Shown here in pieces: positions 1 to 12,465 of a stretch of DNA of 64,000 bases. The DNA is from Hydrogenophaga sp. PBL-H3 (GTDB lineage Bacteria > Pseudomonadota > Gammaproteobacteria > Burkholderiales > Burkholderiaceae_C): positions 4,327,520 through 4,391,519 of the forward strand of contig NZ_CP044972.1 of NCBI RefSeq assembly GCF_010104355.1, read 5' to 3'. Under the pieces are notes generated by a model, which saw only the letters and a list, made by a program, of their open reading frames with translations, did not search any database and was not told the origin of the DNA. Every line of letters starts with the position of its first letter. Position 1 is the first letter of the stretch. A program made the translations under genes and the position numbers.

Positions 1-219
1 CTTGATGGCCTTGCCGTTGACGTAGGTGCCGTTGGTGCTGTTGAGGTCTTCGAGGAAAACGTCCATGCCGGACATCTGCATCACGGCGTGCTCACCGCTG
101 ACGGCCAGGTTGTCGATGACGATGTCGTTGTAGGGACGGCGGCCCAGAGTGGTGCGGTCTTTCGTGAGCTGCACTTCCTTGATGACGACACCGTCGATAG
201 AAACGATCATTTTCGGCAT
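1..219 (-). CDS. FHA-domain protein (C-terminus cut by window edge)
   Basis: The visible 73 residues are an N-terminal forkhead-associated domain, which binds phosphothreonine peptides. The family signature is present in order: LGRRPYNDI at about residues 25-33, SGEH at 41-44 and LNSTNGTYVNG at 59-69. The ATG at 219 gives a start directly at the domain. The rest of the protein lies beyond base 1, so the output domain is unknown. It follows the PP2C phosphatase by 45 bases on the same strand and probably shares its transcript with the Ser/Thr kinase upstream. FHA proteins beside such kinases usually read out kinase activity; that role is inferred here. Confidence 0.85.
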   Translation of the reverse strand, partial: MPKMIVSIDGVVIKEVQLTKDRTTLGRRPYNDIVIDNLAVSGEHAVMQMSGMDVFLEDLNSTNGTYVNGKAIK

Positions 220-264
220 GGCCGACTCCTCTGGAACCTGTAGATTTGTTGGTCGAAATCTGAA

Positions 265-1050
265 TTACTTGCCCAGCATGCGCGAGAGTATTCCCTTGCG
301 CACCGGCTTGGATCGAGCATACGCCAGTATCACCGATATGTTGTCCCGCCCCCCGCAGTCGTTGGCGGCATCGACCAGGGCCTGGGCCTTTTCTTCCAGC
401 GTACCTGCGGTGATCAGTATCGCGGCGATGCGCTCGTCGCTCATCATGTCGCTGAGTCCGTCCGAACAAAAGAGGTAGAGATCTTCATCCTCCACCCGGT
501 ATTCGTTGACTTCGAGCAACACCGTGTCTTCCACACCCAGTGCGCGTGTCACGAGGTTCTTGTGGGTCGCGTACTGCGCCTGTTCGAGCGAGATCAGTCC
601 GGCATCAATCTGCTCTTGCAGCAGGGAGTGGTCGCGCGTGATTTGAGTGAAGCTGCCTTCGCGAAGGCGGTAGCAGCGCGAATCACCCACGTGGCCGATC
701 ATGGCGCGCGTGCCCAGGAACACGCCCATGACCAGGGTGGTTCCCATGCCGGCGTATTGAGGATTGGAGTTGGCCGCGTTGAAGATAGAGCGGTTGGCGT
801 TGTCGATGCAGATTTCCATGGCGCGGCGCAACTCGCGCACGCTGGCCTCGTTGCCGCCCTCGGCCATCCAGCGTCCCAGCTCGGTCTTGATGAAGGCGGT
901 GGCCATGGCGCTGGCGACTTCGCCAGCGTTGTAGCCTCCCATGCCGTCGGCCAGCACCGCAATCTGGCTCTCGGCATCGATCGACACCGAGTCTTCGTTG
1001 TTGTCACGAACCAGACCCGGATCGGTCAGACAAAAATACTCAAAATTCAT
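265..1050 (-). CDS. PP2C-family protein phosphatase (Stp1/PppA type)
   Basis: This 261-residue protein is a metal-dependent Ser/Thr phosphatase. The metal-binding and catalytic motifs are all visible: RDNNED at 15-20, ADGMGG at 34-39, GDSR from 122, CSDGL at 195-199 and GGRDN at 233-237. It has no signal peptide or membrane segment, so it should be cytoplasmic. I chose the ATG at 1050 because the phosphatase fold begins at once there; an upstream in-frame ATG at 1152 would overlap the kinase and add non-homologous sequence. It lies 37 bases after the CHASE2 kinase and before the FHA gene. It probably reverses phosphorylation by that kinase, which is inferred from context. Confidence 0.93.
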   Translation of the reverse strand: MNFEYFCLTDPGLVRDNNEDSVSIDAESQIAVLADGMGGYNAGEVASAMATAFIKTELGRWMAEGGNEASVRELRRAMEICIDNANRSIFNAANSNPQYAGMGTTLVMGVFLGTRAMIGHVGDSRCYRLREGSFTQITRDHSLLQEQIDAGLISLEQAQYATHKNLVTRALGVEDTVLLEVNEYRVEDEDLYLFCSDGLSDMMSDERIAAILITAGTLEEKAQALVDAANDCGGRDNISVILAYARSKPVRKGILSRMLGK

Positions 1051-1087
1051 AGAGTTCAAGTTATACCCGCAGAACGATGTTGTCTTT

Positions 1088-3826
1088 TCAGGAACCACGC
1101 GCTGAATCGGGCCGCGGCGTGACAAGCGTGGCAGCCATCGCGTTATCTGCATCGCGCGGCAAGGCCTGAGTCACTTCAAACGAGTCGGCGCTGGCTTCGC
1201 TGATGTTCGTGCGGGGAAGCGCCACATCTTCTCCAGGATGGATGCAGCGCCGCAACATGGCAGCCAGTTCGGCACCGGTCTGGAAACGGTCCGCCGGCGA
1301 CTTGGCCAGGGTCCGCTCCAGCACGTCGGCCAGCGCTTGCGGCAGTTCCGGCCGAAAGCTGCGCACACTGGGTGCGGGCTGATTGGCAATCTGGTACATC
1401 AACGCGGCCATCGAGTCGCCTTTGAGCGGCAGCGTACCGGTGAGCAGCTGAAACAGCATCACACCCAGCGAATACAGGTCGGAGCGGCCGTCCACGTGCA
1501 GGCCGGCGAGCTGCTCAGGTGACATGAAGCTGGGCGTGCCCAGCACCATGCCGGTCTTGGTCTTGCTCGAACCCGTGATGCGCGCAATGCCGAAGTCGGT
1601 CACCTTGACCGACTGGGTCGCCGAATCAAACATCACGTTGGCGGGCTTGATGTCGCGGTGGACCACCTGTTGGCGGTGCGCATGGTCCAACGCGGTGGCA
1701 ACCTGTTCGCCGATGCTCAGCACCGTGGACACCGGCAGCAGATTGCCCGCGCGGGTGAACTCGACCAGATCACGACCGGGCAGGAACTCCATGGCGATGT
1801 AAGCGAGGTCGTGCTCTTCGCCTGCATCAAAGATGGTGACGATGTTGGGGTGTTGCAGCCGGCCTGCCGTCTCGGCCTCCCGGAAGAAGCGTTCACGCAC
1901 ATCGACCAGTTCGGAGCCTTCGAACTCGGCACTCAGCGCCAGCGTCTTGATCGCCACCGTGCGGCCGATCTTGGGATCGCGTCCCTGGTAGACCACGCCC
2001 ATGGCGCCCTTGCCCAGTTCTTTCTCCACCTGATAGCGGCCCAGCATGGGTTTCTCCACGCCCCCGTTGTCCAGCAGCAAGGTGCCGCCCGGGTGCGAGG
2101 AGCCGCCGCCGAGCACCACCGTCTCCGACAGGTTCTTTGCCCGCTTCAAACGCCGCTGCACATCGGCGTCGGAACGGTCCAGCTTCGCCATGTGTTCGTA
2201 AACAGCCTCGGCCTTGTTGAACTGACGTTTGCGCTCGAAATCGAGCGCAAGGTGCTTGAGGTTGTCCATCAGCGCGTCGCTGAAGGGCACACGGCGCATG
2301 CGGTCGAAGGCCATGTCCAGCTGACCTTGCCCCTGCAGGGCCAGGCCCATCATGCGGTTGGTCTCGGCCGACTCTTCGTCGGACTTGGCCTTGCCTGCCT
2401 CGGTGACGAGAAAACGCCGCGTGGTGAGCGCCAGGTGCCCGATGAGCAAGAGCGCCGCTGGAAACACCAGTTGGAGCCAGGTGGCTGCGGCCGACAACAA
2501 ACCGTATTCGGCCCCCAGCAAGACCATGAACAGCACGCCGGTGCAAGCCGCTCCGGCTGCCGCCGACAACCGGGGCAACACCCACACGACATAGACCACG
2601 ACCAGCAGCAAAGCGCCCAGCACCGCGAGGCCGCCCCAGACCGGCTGCGCGATGTGGTGACCGGCGAGGATGCTGGAAGTGATGTGGGCCAGGATGGCGG
2701 CCGGCGAGAGGGCGGCCGATACCGGCGTGGTGAACAAGGTGCCCACACCGGCGGCCGTGGCGCCGATGATCACGATCTTGTCGGTGTATTTGCTGGCCGG
2801 GATGCGGCCTGAGAGCACGTCGTAGAACGAGTCCACTGCGAACGCCGGCTTGCCATCGTGATCGGGATAGAACTGCGGCAGAAAACGGGCCGAGTCATCG
2901 GTCGGGATCAGGCTGCGGCCCAACTGGACACCCTCGCCAGGCACCAGCTGCAGGTCTTGGGCCGTGAGGTTCAGGCTGTTGGCGGCAATGGCCAGACCCA
3001 TGGAGGGCACGGCAAAGCCATCGAACTGGACCAGCAAACCTTCCTGCCGTACCGAACCGTCGACATCGGGCAACTGGTTGAGGTGGCCCACGGCCCGAGC
3101 AGCTTCACCGATGGCGGGCAGCGGCTGTTGTGAGTGCAGGGCGGGCACGCCAAAGGTCGAGTTGTCGACAATGGCGCTGCGCTGCGCAAACGCCGGCAGG
3201 GGTTGATCGGCGCGGCCTTGGAGCTCACCCAGCTCAAACACCGACGGCACGATGACGTTGCCCGCGCGCGCCATGCTGGCCACCAGACGAGCATCGGAGT
3301 CGAGCTGTTGTTCGGCCTTTCCTATGAAGCCCAGCAAACGCTGGCGCCCTTCATTGCCCAGATCGGTCAGTGGTGCGCTACCCGCTTGCGACCCCTCCAG
3401 CAAGCCGCGCAATTCCCGCAGTTGCACCAGTCCGCGGTCGGTCTGGGGTTCGAAAAAGAAGGCGGTGTGGGCAACGGTCTTGGCGCGGGCGGCACTGAGC
3501 TGATCGATCAGTTGGGCATGCACTTCCCGCGGCCACGGCCAGCGGCCAATATTGGCGATGCTCTGGTCATCGATGGCGATGATGGCGATGCGGTCGCTGG
3601 GCTGCCTGGCCGTTTTCGTGCTGGCCACATCAAAGAAGCGGCGCTCCAGCCCGCTGAAGAAATCGGTGGCGGCGTGCAGGGCAAACACCGCCGCGAGCAC
3701 GGCCAGGCCCATGGCGGCGTCCGAACGCCACAGGGGGCGTTTGCGCTTGGGCCGGCTCTGGCGTTGGCTGGTGGACACGGGTGGGAAGGACCGGGTTGGT
3801 TTCAATGCAGGCTGTCGAGCACGCAC
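1088..3826 (-). CDS. CHASE2-domain membrane Ser/Thr protein kinase
   Basis: This 912-residue sensor kinase has a transmembrane helix near 36-54, a periplasmic CHASE2 domain at about 55-380, and three more helices between about 396 and 468. A helical, TPR-like linker follows at about 500-560, then a Hanks-type kinase domain at about 597-860. The kinase looks active: glycine loop GKGAMG at 605-610, ATP lysine K627, HRDIKPAN with D725, DFG at 744-746 and SPEQ in the activation segment. CHASE2 is known as an extracytoplasmic sensing domain, but its ligand here is unknown. It heads a kinase-phosphatase-FHA set and is separated from sucCD by a terminator, so it probably has its own promoter between 3827 and 3957. 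Confidence 0.93.
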   Translation of the reverse strand: MRARQPALKPTRSFPPVSTSQRQSRPKRKRPLWRSDAAMGLAVLAAVFALHAATDFFSGLERRFFDVASTKTARQPSDRIAIIAIDDQSIANIGRWPWPREVHAQLIDQLSAARAKTVAHTAFFFEPQTDRGLVQLRELRGLLEGSQAGSAPLTDLGNEGRQRLLGFIGKAEQQLDSDARLVASMARAGNVIVPSVFELGELQGRADQPLPAFAQRSAIVDNSTFGVPALHSQQPLPAIGEAARAVGHLNQLPDVDGSVRQEGLLVQFDGFAVPSMGLAIAANSLNLTAQDLQLVPGEGVQLGRSLIPTDDSARFLPQFYPDHDGKPAFAVDSFYDVLSGRIPASKYTDKIVIIGATAAGVGTLFTTPVSAALSPAAILAHITSSILAGHHIAQPVWGGLAVLGALLLVVVYVVWVLPRLSAAAGAACTGVLFMVLLGAEYGLLSAAATWLQLVFPAALLLIGHLALTTRRFLVTEAGKAKSDEESAETNRMMGLALQGQGQLDMAFDRMRRVPFSDALMDNLKHLALDFERKRQFNKAEAVYEHMAKLDRSDADVQRRLKRAKNLSETVVLGGGSSHPGGTLLLDNGGVEKPMLGRYQVEKELGKGAMGVVYQGRDPKIGRTVAIKTLALSAEFEGSELVDVRERFFREAETAGRLQHPNIVTIFDAGEEHDLAYIAMEFLPGRDLVEFTRAGNLLPVSTVLSIGEQVATALDHAHRQQVVHRDIKPANVMFDSATQSVKVTDFGIARITGSSKTKTGMVLGTPSFMSPEQLAGLHVDGRSDLYSLGVMLFQLLTGTLPLKGDSMAALMYQIANQPAPSVRSFRPELPQALADVLERTLAKSPADRFQTGAELAAMLRRCIHPGEDVALPRTNISEASADSFEVTQALPRDADNAMAATLVTPRPDSARGS

Positions 3827-3956
3827 GGAAGCGCAACCCTACAAGACTCATCGGGTGTCTGCGGTTGGCATGAAACCCAAGGTGTTGCATTTTGTTTCAG
3901 CGGTCATCCCCAGAGCAAGCACATCTGTGCGTTTGAAGCCGCACACACCGCATGAG

Positions 3957-3985
3957 CGAAAAAAAAGGCAACGCAAGCGTTGCCC
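3957..3985 (-). terminator. Rho-independent terminator of sucCD
   Basis: Read on the minus strand, a perfect eight-pair stem (GGCAACGC with GCGTTGCC, two bases between the arms) is followed by eight T residues. It lies 23 bases after the sucD stop and before the CHASE2 kinase, so it separates the two units. Confidence 0.9.
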
Positions 3986-4007
3986 TTTTCACGACCCGCG
4001 TCCTTGA

Positions 4008-4901
4008 TTACAGACGCGACTTCAGCAGCTTGGCCATTTCCGACGGGTTGCGCGTGATCGTGAAGCCGCAGGCTTCCATGATTTCCAGCTTGGCATCGGC
4101 CGTGTCGGCGCCGCCGGAAATCAGGGCACCAGCGTGGCCCATGCGCTTGCCTGCTGGCGCGGTGACGCCAGCAATGAAGCCCACGATCGGCTTCTTCATG
4201 TTTTCCTTGCACCACATCGCGGCTTCGGCTTCGTCCGGGCCACCGATCTCGCCGATCATGATGACGGCGTCGGTGTCGGGATCGTCGTTGAAGGCCTTCA
4301 TCACGTCGATGTGCTTCAGACCGTTGATGGGGTCGCCACCGATGCCCACGGCGCTGGACTGGCCCAGACCGATTTCGGTCAGCTGCGCCACGGCTTCGTA
4401 GGTCAGCGTGCCCGAGCGCGAGACCACACCGATGCGGCCCTTGCGGTGGATGTGACCGGGCATGATGCCGATCTTGATCTCGTCGGGCGTGATCAGGCCG
4501 GGGCAGTTCGGGCCCAGCAGCAGGGTGCGCTTGCCACCGGCGGCTTCCTTGGCCTTCATGCGGTTGCGCACTTCGAGCATGTCCTTGACCGGGATGCCTT
4601 CGGTGATGCAGATCGCCAGGTCCAGGTCGGCTTCAACAGCTTCCCAGATCGCTGCGGCAGCGCCTGCGGGCGGCACGTAGATCACCGAGACGGTGGCGCC
4701 GGTTTGTGATGCGGCTTCCTTGACGGAGGCGTAGATCGGGATGTTGAAGATCGACTCGCCGGCCTTCTTCGGGTTCACGCCGGCCACGAAGCAGTTTTTG
4801 CCGTTCGCGTATTCCTGGCACTTTTCGGTGTGGAACTGGCCGGTCTTGCCCGTGATGCCCTGGGTGATGACCTTGGTGTCTTTGTTGATGTAGATCGACA
4901 T
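4008..4901 (-). CDS. sucD: Succinyl-CoA synthetase alpha subunit
   Basis: The 297-residue protein is the CoA-binding, phosphohistidine-carrying subunit of succinyl-CoA synthetase in the TCA cycle. An N-terminal CoA-binding Rossmann domain opens with TQGITGKTGQFH. The active-site histidine is H256 in GKRMGHAGALISGG, and GPNCPGLI is at 130-137. Length and motifs match the family over its whole length. The ATG at 4901 starts the conserved MSIYINKDTKV; the upstream in-frame extension is unrelated sequence running back into sucC. It lies 37 bases after sucC in the usual sucC-sucD order. Confidence 0.98.
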   Translation of the reverse strand: MSIYINKDTKVITQGITGKTGQFHTEKCQEYANGKNCFVAGVNPKKAGESIFNIPIYASVKEAASQTGATVSVIYVPPAGAAAAIWEAVEADLDLAICITEGIPVKDMLEVRNRMKAKEAAGGKRTLLLGPNCPGLITPDEIKIGIMPGHIHRKGRIGVVSRSGTLTYEAVAQLTEIGLGQSSAVGIGGDPINGLKHIDVMKAFNDDPDTDAVIMIGEIGGPDEAEAAMWCKENMKKPIVGFIAGVTAPAGKRMGHAGALISGGADTADAKLEIMEACGFTITRNPSEMAKLLKSRL

Positions 4902-4938
4902 GTGGATTCCTTTGAAGCGCGTGCGGGGCCGTGCGGGG

Positions 4939-6105
<1,167 letters not shown>

Positions 6106-6295
6106 GAGGGCTCTCTCAGGAATGGGTAGAGGAATCGTCGACCGACCGCGGCGGGGGGTCGAAAAGCGGGCACTGAAAATCAGCAACCGAGGACTGTATC
6201 ATGGTGCATCGCACCAAAATCGAGCGCCGCAAACACGCATTGCACGCCGATTGTTGGACGCTCTACTGAATCCTCACTGACAAGGCGGACCGGCC

Positions 6296-7207
6296 ATGGC
6301 CAAGGTTTTCATCGACGGCGAAGCCGGCACCACCGGACTTCAAATTCGCGAGCGGCTTGAACTCATGCCCGCCATCGAAGTGGTGAGCATTGCCCCGGAG
6401 CGCCGCAAAGATCCGACCGCCAAACGCGAATTGATGGCCCAGGTCGACCTGGTGATCTTGTGCCTGCACGACGACGCGGCACGCGAGTCGGTGGCGATGA
6501 TCGATGCGATGGTCGGACACCGGCCCAAGATCATCGATGCCTCCACGGCGCACCGCACTGCGCCGGGCTGGGTGTTCGGCTTTCCCGAACTCGCCGCAGA
6601 CCAGCGCAACGCGGTGGTCCAAGCCGAGCGCGTGGCCAACCCTGGCTGCTACGCCAGCGGCGCCATTGCCCTGCTGCGTCCCTTGATCGACGCCGGCGTG
6701 TTGCCGCCCGATCACCCGGTTTGCCTGCCGGCCGTGAGCGGGTACTCGGGCGGCGGTCGCACCATGATCGAAGCTTACGAGAAGGGCGATGCACCGGCCT
6801 ACGAGCTTTACGCGCTGGGCCTGCAGCACAAGCACATTCCGGAAATCATGGCCTACACCGGCCTCACGCGCCGCCCCATCTTCATTCCGGCGGTGGGCAA
6901 CTTCGCTCAAGGCATGCTGGTGGAATTGCCGCTGCACCTGGACACCTTGCCCGGGCAACCGACGCTTGCCGACCTGCATGCGGTGTACGCCAAGCACTAC
7001 GCCGGCAGTGAGTGGGTGAGCGCCGAGCCCGCGACCGAGAGCGGCAAGCTCGATGCGCTGGCGCTCAACGACACCAACCGGCTGGAAATCCGCGTGTTTG
7101 GCAATGCGCCAGCGCAGCACGCCGTGGTGGTGGCGCGGCTGGACAACCTGGGCAAAGGTGCCAGTGGCGCGGCGGTGCAAAACCTGAAACTGATGCTGGG
7201 CCTTTAA
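6296..7207 (+). CDS. argC: N-acetyl-gamma-glutamyl-phosphate reductase (short type)
   Basis: This 303-residue enzyme reduces N-acetylglutamyl phosphate to the semialdehyde in arginine biosynthesis. The NADP-binding start is [16 protein letters not shown], the catalytic cysteine is in NPGCYASG, and SGYSGGGR is also conserved. The length fits the shorter, second ArgC type common in proteobacteria rather than the roughly 340-residue form. It stands alone, divergent from sucC. Its stop codon overlaps the end of the convergent recX by four bases, so the two transcripts must overlap at their 3' ends. Confidence 0.95.
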   Translation: MAKVFIDGEAGTTGLQIRERLELMPAIEVVSIAPERRKDPTAKRELMAQVDLVILCLHDDAARESVAMIDAMVGHRPKIIDASTAHRTAPGWVFGFPELAADQRNAVVQAERVANPGCYASGAIALLRPLIDAGVLPPDHPVCLPAVSGYSGGGRTMIEAYEKGDAPAYELYALGLQHKHIPEIMAYTGLTRRPIFIPAVGNFAQGMLVELPLHLDTLPGQPTLADLHAVYAKHYAGSEWVSAEPATESGKLDALALNDTNRLEIRVFGNAPAQHAVVVARLDNLGKGASGAAVQNLKLMLGL

Positions 7208-7662
7208 AGCCCGCTGTCGTCATCGGCGCCCTGCACCACGCGCCGGATCGCTTCACCGCCAAAGCCGCGCGAAGCCAGAAACCGCATCTGTTTGCTCCGC
7301 TCGGCGGCGTCCGCGGGCGGCTGGCCGAACTTCTTGCGCCACACCTCGCGCGCACGCGCCACCTCGGAGCCCTGCAGTGCGGCCACCGCCTCGGCCACGG
7401 CCTGCGGGTCCAGGCCCTTGGCTTGCAGCTCCTGGCGCACCCGCGAGGCGCCCAGCTTTGCCGAGCGCCGGTGCACCACCGACTCGATCACGCGCTGTTC
7501 GCTGATGAAGCCCTTGGCCTCCAGTTCGTCCAGCGCCCGGGCCAGTTCGCCCGGCTCCGTTTCATGCGCGCGGAGCTTGCGCTGCAACTCGGTGCGCGAG
7601 TGTTCCCGCCCCGAGAGCAGGCGCAGCGCCCGGCCCTTGAGGGAAATCTGGTCAAAGCCCAT
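7204..7662 (-). CDS. recX: RecA regulatory protein RecX
   Basis: The 152-residue helical protein matches RecX, which binds the RecA filament groove and limits its activity. Family features are visible: [15 protein letters not shown] near the start, [12 protein letters not shown] in the middle, and a C-terminal [15 protein letters not shown] repeat. It lies 36 bases downstream of recA on the same strand, the classic recA-recX arrangement, so it is probably made by read-through from the recA promoter and shares its SOS control. The end overlaps argC by four bases. Confidence 0.95.
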   Translation of the reverse strand: MGFDQISLKGRALRLLSGREHSRTELQRKLRAHETEPGELARALDELEAKGFISEQRVIESVVHRRSAKLGASRVRQELQAKGLDPQAVAEAVAALQGSEVARAREVWRKKFGQPPADAAERSKQMRFLASRGFGGEAIRRVVQGADDDSGL

Positions 7663-7698
7663 GTGAAACGCTCACGGCCCAAGCCGTGAACGCGACCC

Positions 7699-8811
<1,113 letters not shown>

Positions 8812-8866
8812 GGGGGCTCCTGGGCTGGTTGGAAGGGTTGGCAAGGCCTGTGTGGTTGTGTACAGG

Positions 8867-8882
8867 CTGGATGCTTGAACAG
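8867..8882. promoter_or_regulatory. Possible LexA (SOS) box upstream of recA
   Basis: The 16-base sequence CTGGATGCTTGAACAG has the CTGN-N8-ACAG layout of a LexA site with one mismatch in the first arm. It lies 56 bases upstream of the recA start, where SOS control is expected. A nearby CTGT and ACAG pair at about 8848-8865 has ten bases between the arms and fits less well. Confidence 0.4.
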
Positions 8883-8946
8883 CAGTTTACAAGCTGATTG
8901 AATCACGATTCTTCATTTTTTTGTCAGTTTGCCTTACTATTTGCGC

Positions 8947-9474
8947 ATGACGGAAAGCCTCCCTGAAACGCCCATGGAACCCGACGACCGCTGGCGCGGC
9001 GGCCACCTCGGCCGGCTGATGGGCCTGGCGCTGCGGCGCTTCGACGAGCGCGTGCTCAGCCTGATGGCACACGACGCCAACGTGCCGCTGGCACTCTCTC
9101 ACCTCGCGGCGCGTGCGCAGGTGGGCGCGGCCCACATCCACATCACGCGTCACCTCGGCTTGCACGGCTCGCGCCTGACCGAGCTGGCGCACCAGGCCGG
9201 CATGAGCAAACAGGCCATGGGCGACCTGGTGACGCAGTGCGAGGCCTGGGGCCTGGTGCGGCGCGAGCCCGACCCGCGCGATGCCCGGGCGCGGCGCATT
9301 GTCTTCACCGACACCGGCCTTTTGTGGCTGGACGCGTTTCGCACGGCGGTGGCGCAGGCCGAGGCCGAGTTCCGCTCGCAGGTGGGCGACGCGGTGGCTA
9401 CGGTGGTGGCCCTGGGCCTGGAGGCCTATGGATCGGAAGCACCGGGGGCGCGCGCGGCCGTGCCCTCCCGGTGA
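8947..9474 (+). CDS. MarR-family transcriptional regulator
   Basis: The 175-residue protein has the winged-helix fold of MarR regulators: a helix-turn-helix around SRLTELAHQAGMSKQAMGDLV and a wing segment with RREPDPRDARARRIVFT, where the DxRxxR pattern is typical. The ligand and targets are unknown. It is divergent from recA; the ATG at 8947 is favoured over one 18 bases upstream because the extra residues lack family similarity. No co-transcribed gene follows closely: 127 bases separate it from the response regulator. Confidence 0.85.
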   Translation: MTESLPETPMEPDDRWRGGHLGRLMGLALRRFDERVLSLMAHDANVPLALSHLAARAQVGAAHIHITRHLGLHGSRLTELAHQAGMSKQAMGDLVTQCEAWGLVRREPDPRDARARRIVFTDTGLLWLDAFRTAVAQAEAEFRSQVGDAVATVVALGLEAYGSEAPGARAAVPSR

Positions 9475-9601
9475 AAGCCCTCGGCCCGGACAGGCTACGG
9501 CGTGGGGTATGCGACCTAAAATGCACCTGCCTTGACTGTCACGCGCACCCGCGACGCGGCACCATAACAACGCTGCCCGATCAGCACAGGAGACTCCCCC
9601 C

Positions 9602-10256
<655 letters not shown>

Positions 10257-10276
<20 letters not shown>

Positions 10277-11777
10277 CGGTCGGACTTTCAGCGAGCCGCT
10301 GCCCCCGGCGGACGGCCGGCTGGCGCCGAAGGGATTCGGCCTGTTTCAGCGCGAACAACGCAGCCTGTTCGGCGAGATCCTGGACTGGATGCTCACGCCG
10401 CTCTTGCTGCTGTGGCCGTTGTCGCTGGCACTCACCTGGTTCGTGGCGCAGGGCATCGCCAGCAAACCGTTCGATCGCGCCCTCGAATTCAACCTGCAAG
10501 CCCTCACCCAGTTCGTGGTGCTCGAAAACGACCAGATCACCTTCAAGCTCAACGCGCAAGCGCGCGATCTGCTGCGCGCCGACGACAGCGATCTCGTTTA
10601 CTACCAGGTGCTCGATCCGCGTGGCGCCCTCATCAGTGGCGAACTCGACTTTCCACCACCGCGCGACAACGAAGCGCCCGAGCCCGAGCCCGGGCGCGTG
10701 CTGCTGCGCGACGACACCGTGCGCGGCGACGAGGTGCGGGTGGCCTACACCTGGCTGGCGCGCAGCGATCCGCAGCGCCTGGTGCTGATGCAGGTGGCCG
10801 AGACCAAGGGCAAACGCTCGACGCTGGCCACCGAGATCATCAAGGGCGTGATGGTCCCGCAGTTCGTGATCCTGCCGCTGGCGGTGCTGCTGGTGTGGCT
10901 GGCACTGGTGCGCGCCATCCGCCCGCTCAACGAACTGGAGCAGCGCATCCGGGCGCGCAAGCCGGACGACCTCAGCCCGATCGAGGAGTCGTTCATCCCG
11001 CAGGAGGTCGCGCCGCTGGTGTCGTCGATCAACGACCTGCTGACGCGGCTCAAGGCCTCGCTCACCACGCAGAAACGTTTTCTGGCCGACGCCGCGCACC
11101 AGCTCAAGACGCCATTGGCGGGTCTGCGGATGCAGGCCGAACTCGCGCAGCGCGAGACCGATCCGGTGGAGATTCGCGGCTCGCTGCAGCACATCGCCCG
11201 CTCCAGCGCGCGCGCCACGCACACGGTGAACCAGCTGCTGGCCCTGGCCCGCGCCGAGACCACCGGCCGCACCCTGCCCAGCGCGCGCATCGACCTCGCC
11301 CGCCTGGTGCCCGACGTGGTGCAGGACTCGGTGCCGAGGGCGCTGGAGGCTGGTATCGATCTCGGATTCGAAGGTCCGGAGGACACGCCCGACGACTGCC
11401 TGATGGACGGCAACCCGACGCTGCTGCAGGAGATGGTGCGCAATCTGGTGGACAACGCGATCCACTACACCGGGCAGGGCGGTGTGGTCACGGTGCGCGT
11501 GCTGCTGGACCGCTTCAGCGGCGTGCAGATCCTGCAAGTGGAAGACGACGGTCCGGGCATTCCGGAGAACGAGCGCGAGTTCGTGATGCAGCCGTTCTAC
11601 CGTGCGCTGGGCACCAACGTCGACGGCTCGGGCCTGGGCCTGGCCATCGTGCTGGAAATCGCGCAGCAACACGGCGCCACGGTGTCCATGGAGGACGCCC
11701 ACCCCGAGCGAGGCAGACGCGGTCTGCGGGTGTCGGTGCGTTTCACACCGACCAAGCCGCAGGTGGTGCAGGAGTAG
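10257..11777 (+). CDS. Sensor histidine kinase (TctE-like)
   Basis: This 506-residue membrane kinase has helices at about 44-64 and 198-219 flanking a periplasmic region of the two-component-sensor N-terminal type. The dimerisation domain carries H281 in FLADAAHQLKTPLAGL, and the ATPase domain has the N box NLVDNAIHYT, DDGPGIP and GSGLGLAI. The start is a TTG at 10257 inside the response regulator gene. The next Met is at residue 45 in the first membrane helix and would truncate it, so TTG is preferred but unproven. It should phosphorylate D52 of the regulator encoded just upstream. Confidence 0.92.
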
Positions 11778-11798
11778 TCGCGGTGCCGGGTGGCCGGC

Positions 11799-12446
11799 TC
11801 AGGCCGGCTTGTACACGTTGAGTTGCAGCTTCTCGCGCTCGATTGCACGGGCCACGCCGGGCAGTTCGGCGAAGCGCTGAACCAGATCCCAGGTGGCGGG
11901 GAAGTCGGTCGGGTTGATGCCGGCGTAACCGCCCCAGCGCAGCAGCGTGAGCGCATATGCGTCCAGCGCACCGGGACGAGCGCCCACCATCCAGGGCGCG
12001 GCTTGGGCGGCAATGGCTTCGATTTCGCCCAGCAGCTCGCGGTAGCGCGCCGCGCCGAAGTCTCGAATCGCCTTTTGCGCCGCCTCGTCGTCGGTGAACT
12101 TGTGCGGCATGAACACATGGGTGAACGTGGGGTGCACCGTGTTGTTCATCCAGGCCAGCACCTGCAAGGCACGCGCACGCTCCAGGCCCGCCGGCGGCAG
12201 GATGCCGACCATGGGCAGTTTTTCGTCGAGGTACAACAGGATCGCCACGATCTGGGTGACCACCTCGTCGCCGTCCACCAGCACCGGCACCTGGCCGCGC
12301 GGGTTGAGTGCCAGGTAGTCGGGCGAACGTTGCTCGCCCTTGTGCAATTTCACGATCGATGGCTCGAAGGCCACTTCGGCGAGTTCGAGCATGGCGTGCG
12401 GCACGAAGGAGCAGGCGCCGGGAGCGAAGAACAGTTTCAGACTCAT
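11799..12446 (-). CDS. Glutathione S-transferase family protein
   Basis: The 215-residue protein has a thioredoxin-like N-terminal domain (MSLKLFFAPGACSFVPH, with NPRGQVPVL as the cis-Pro segment and a following glutathione-binding region) and an all-helical C-terminal domain. The ACS sequence near residue 10 resembles beta-class bacterial enzymes. The substrate cannot be told from sequence. It lies 19 bases downstream of topB on the same strand and converges on the histidine kinase with a 21-base gap, so it is probably the last gene of the topB transcript. Confidence 0.9.
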   Translation of the reverse strand: MSLKLFFAPGACSFVPHAMLELAEVAFEPSIVKLHKGEQRSPDYLALNPRGQVPVLVDGDEVVTQIVAILLYLDEKLPMVGILPPAGLERARALQVLAWMNNTVHPTFTHVFMPHKFTDDEAAQKAIRDFGAARYRELLGEIEAIAAQAAPWMVGARPGALDAYALTLLRWGGYAGINPTDFPATWDLVQRFAELPGVARAIEREKLQLNVYKPA

Positions 12447-12465
12447 GTGAAAAACCTTTTGAAAT

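Noticed and set aside
6202..6216. TGGTGC-N3-GCACCA palindrome upstream of sucC as an NtrC site
   Set aside because: The arms are in the opposite order to the NtrC consensus (TGCAC-N5-GTGCA). It is noted in the sucC entry but no regulator is named.
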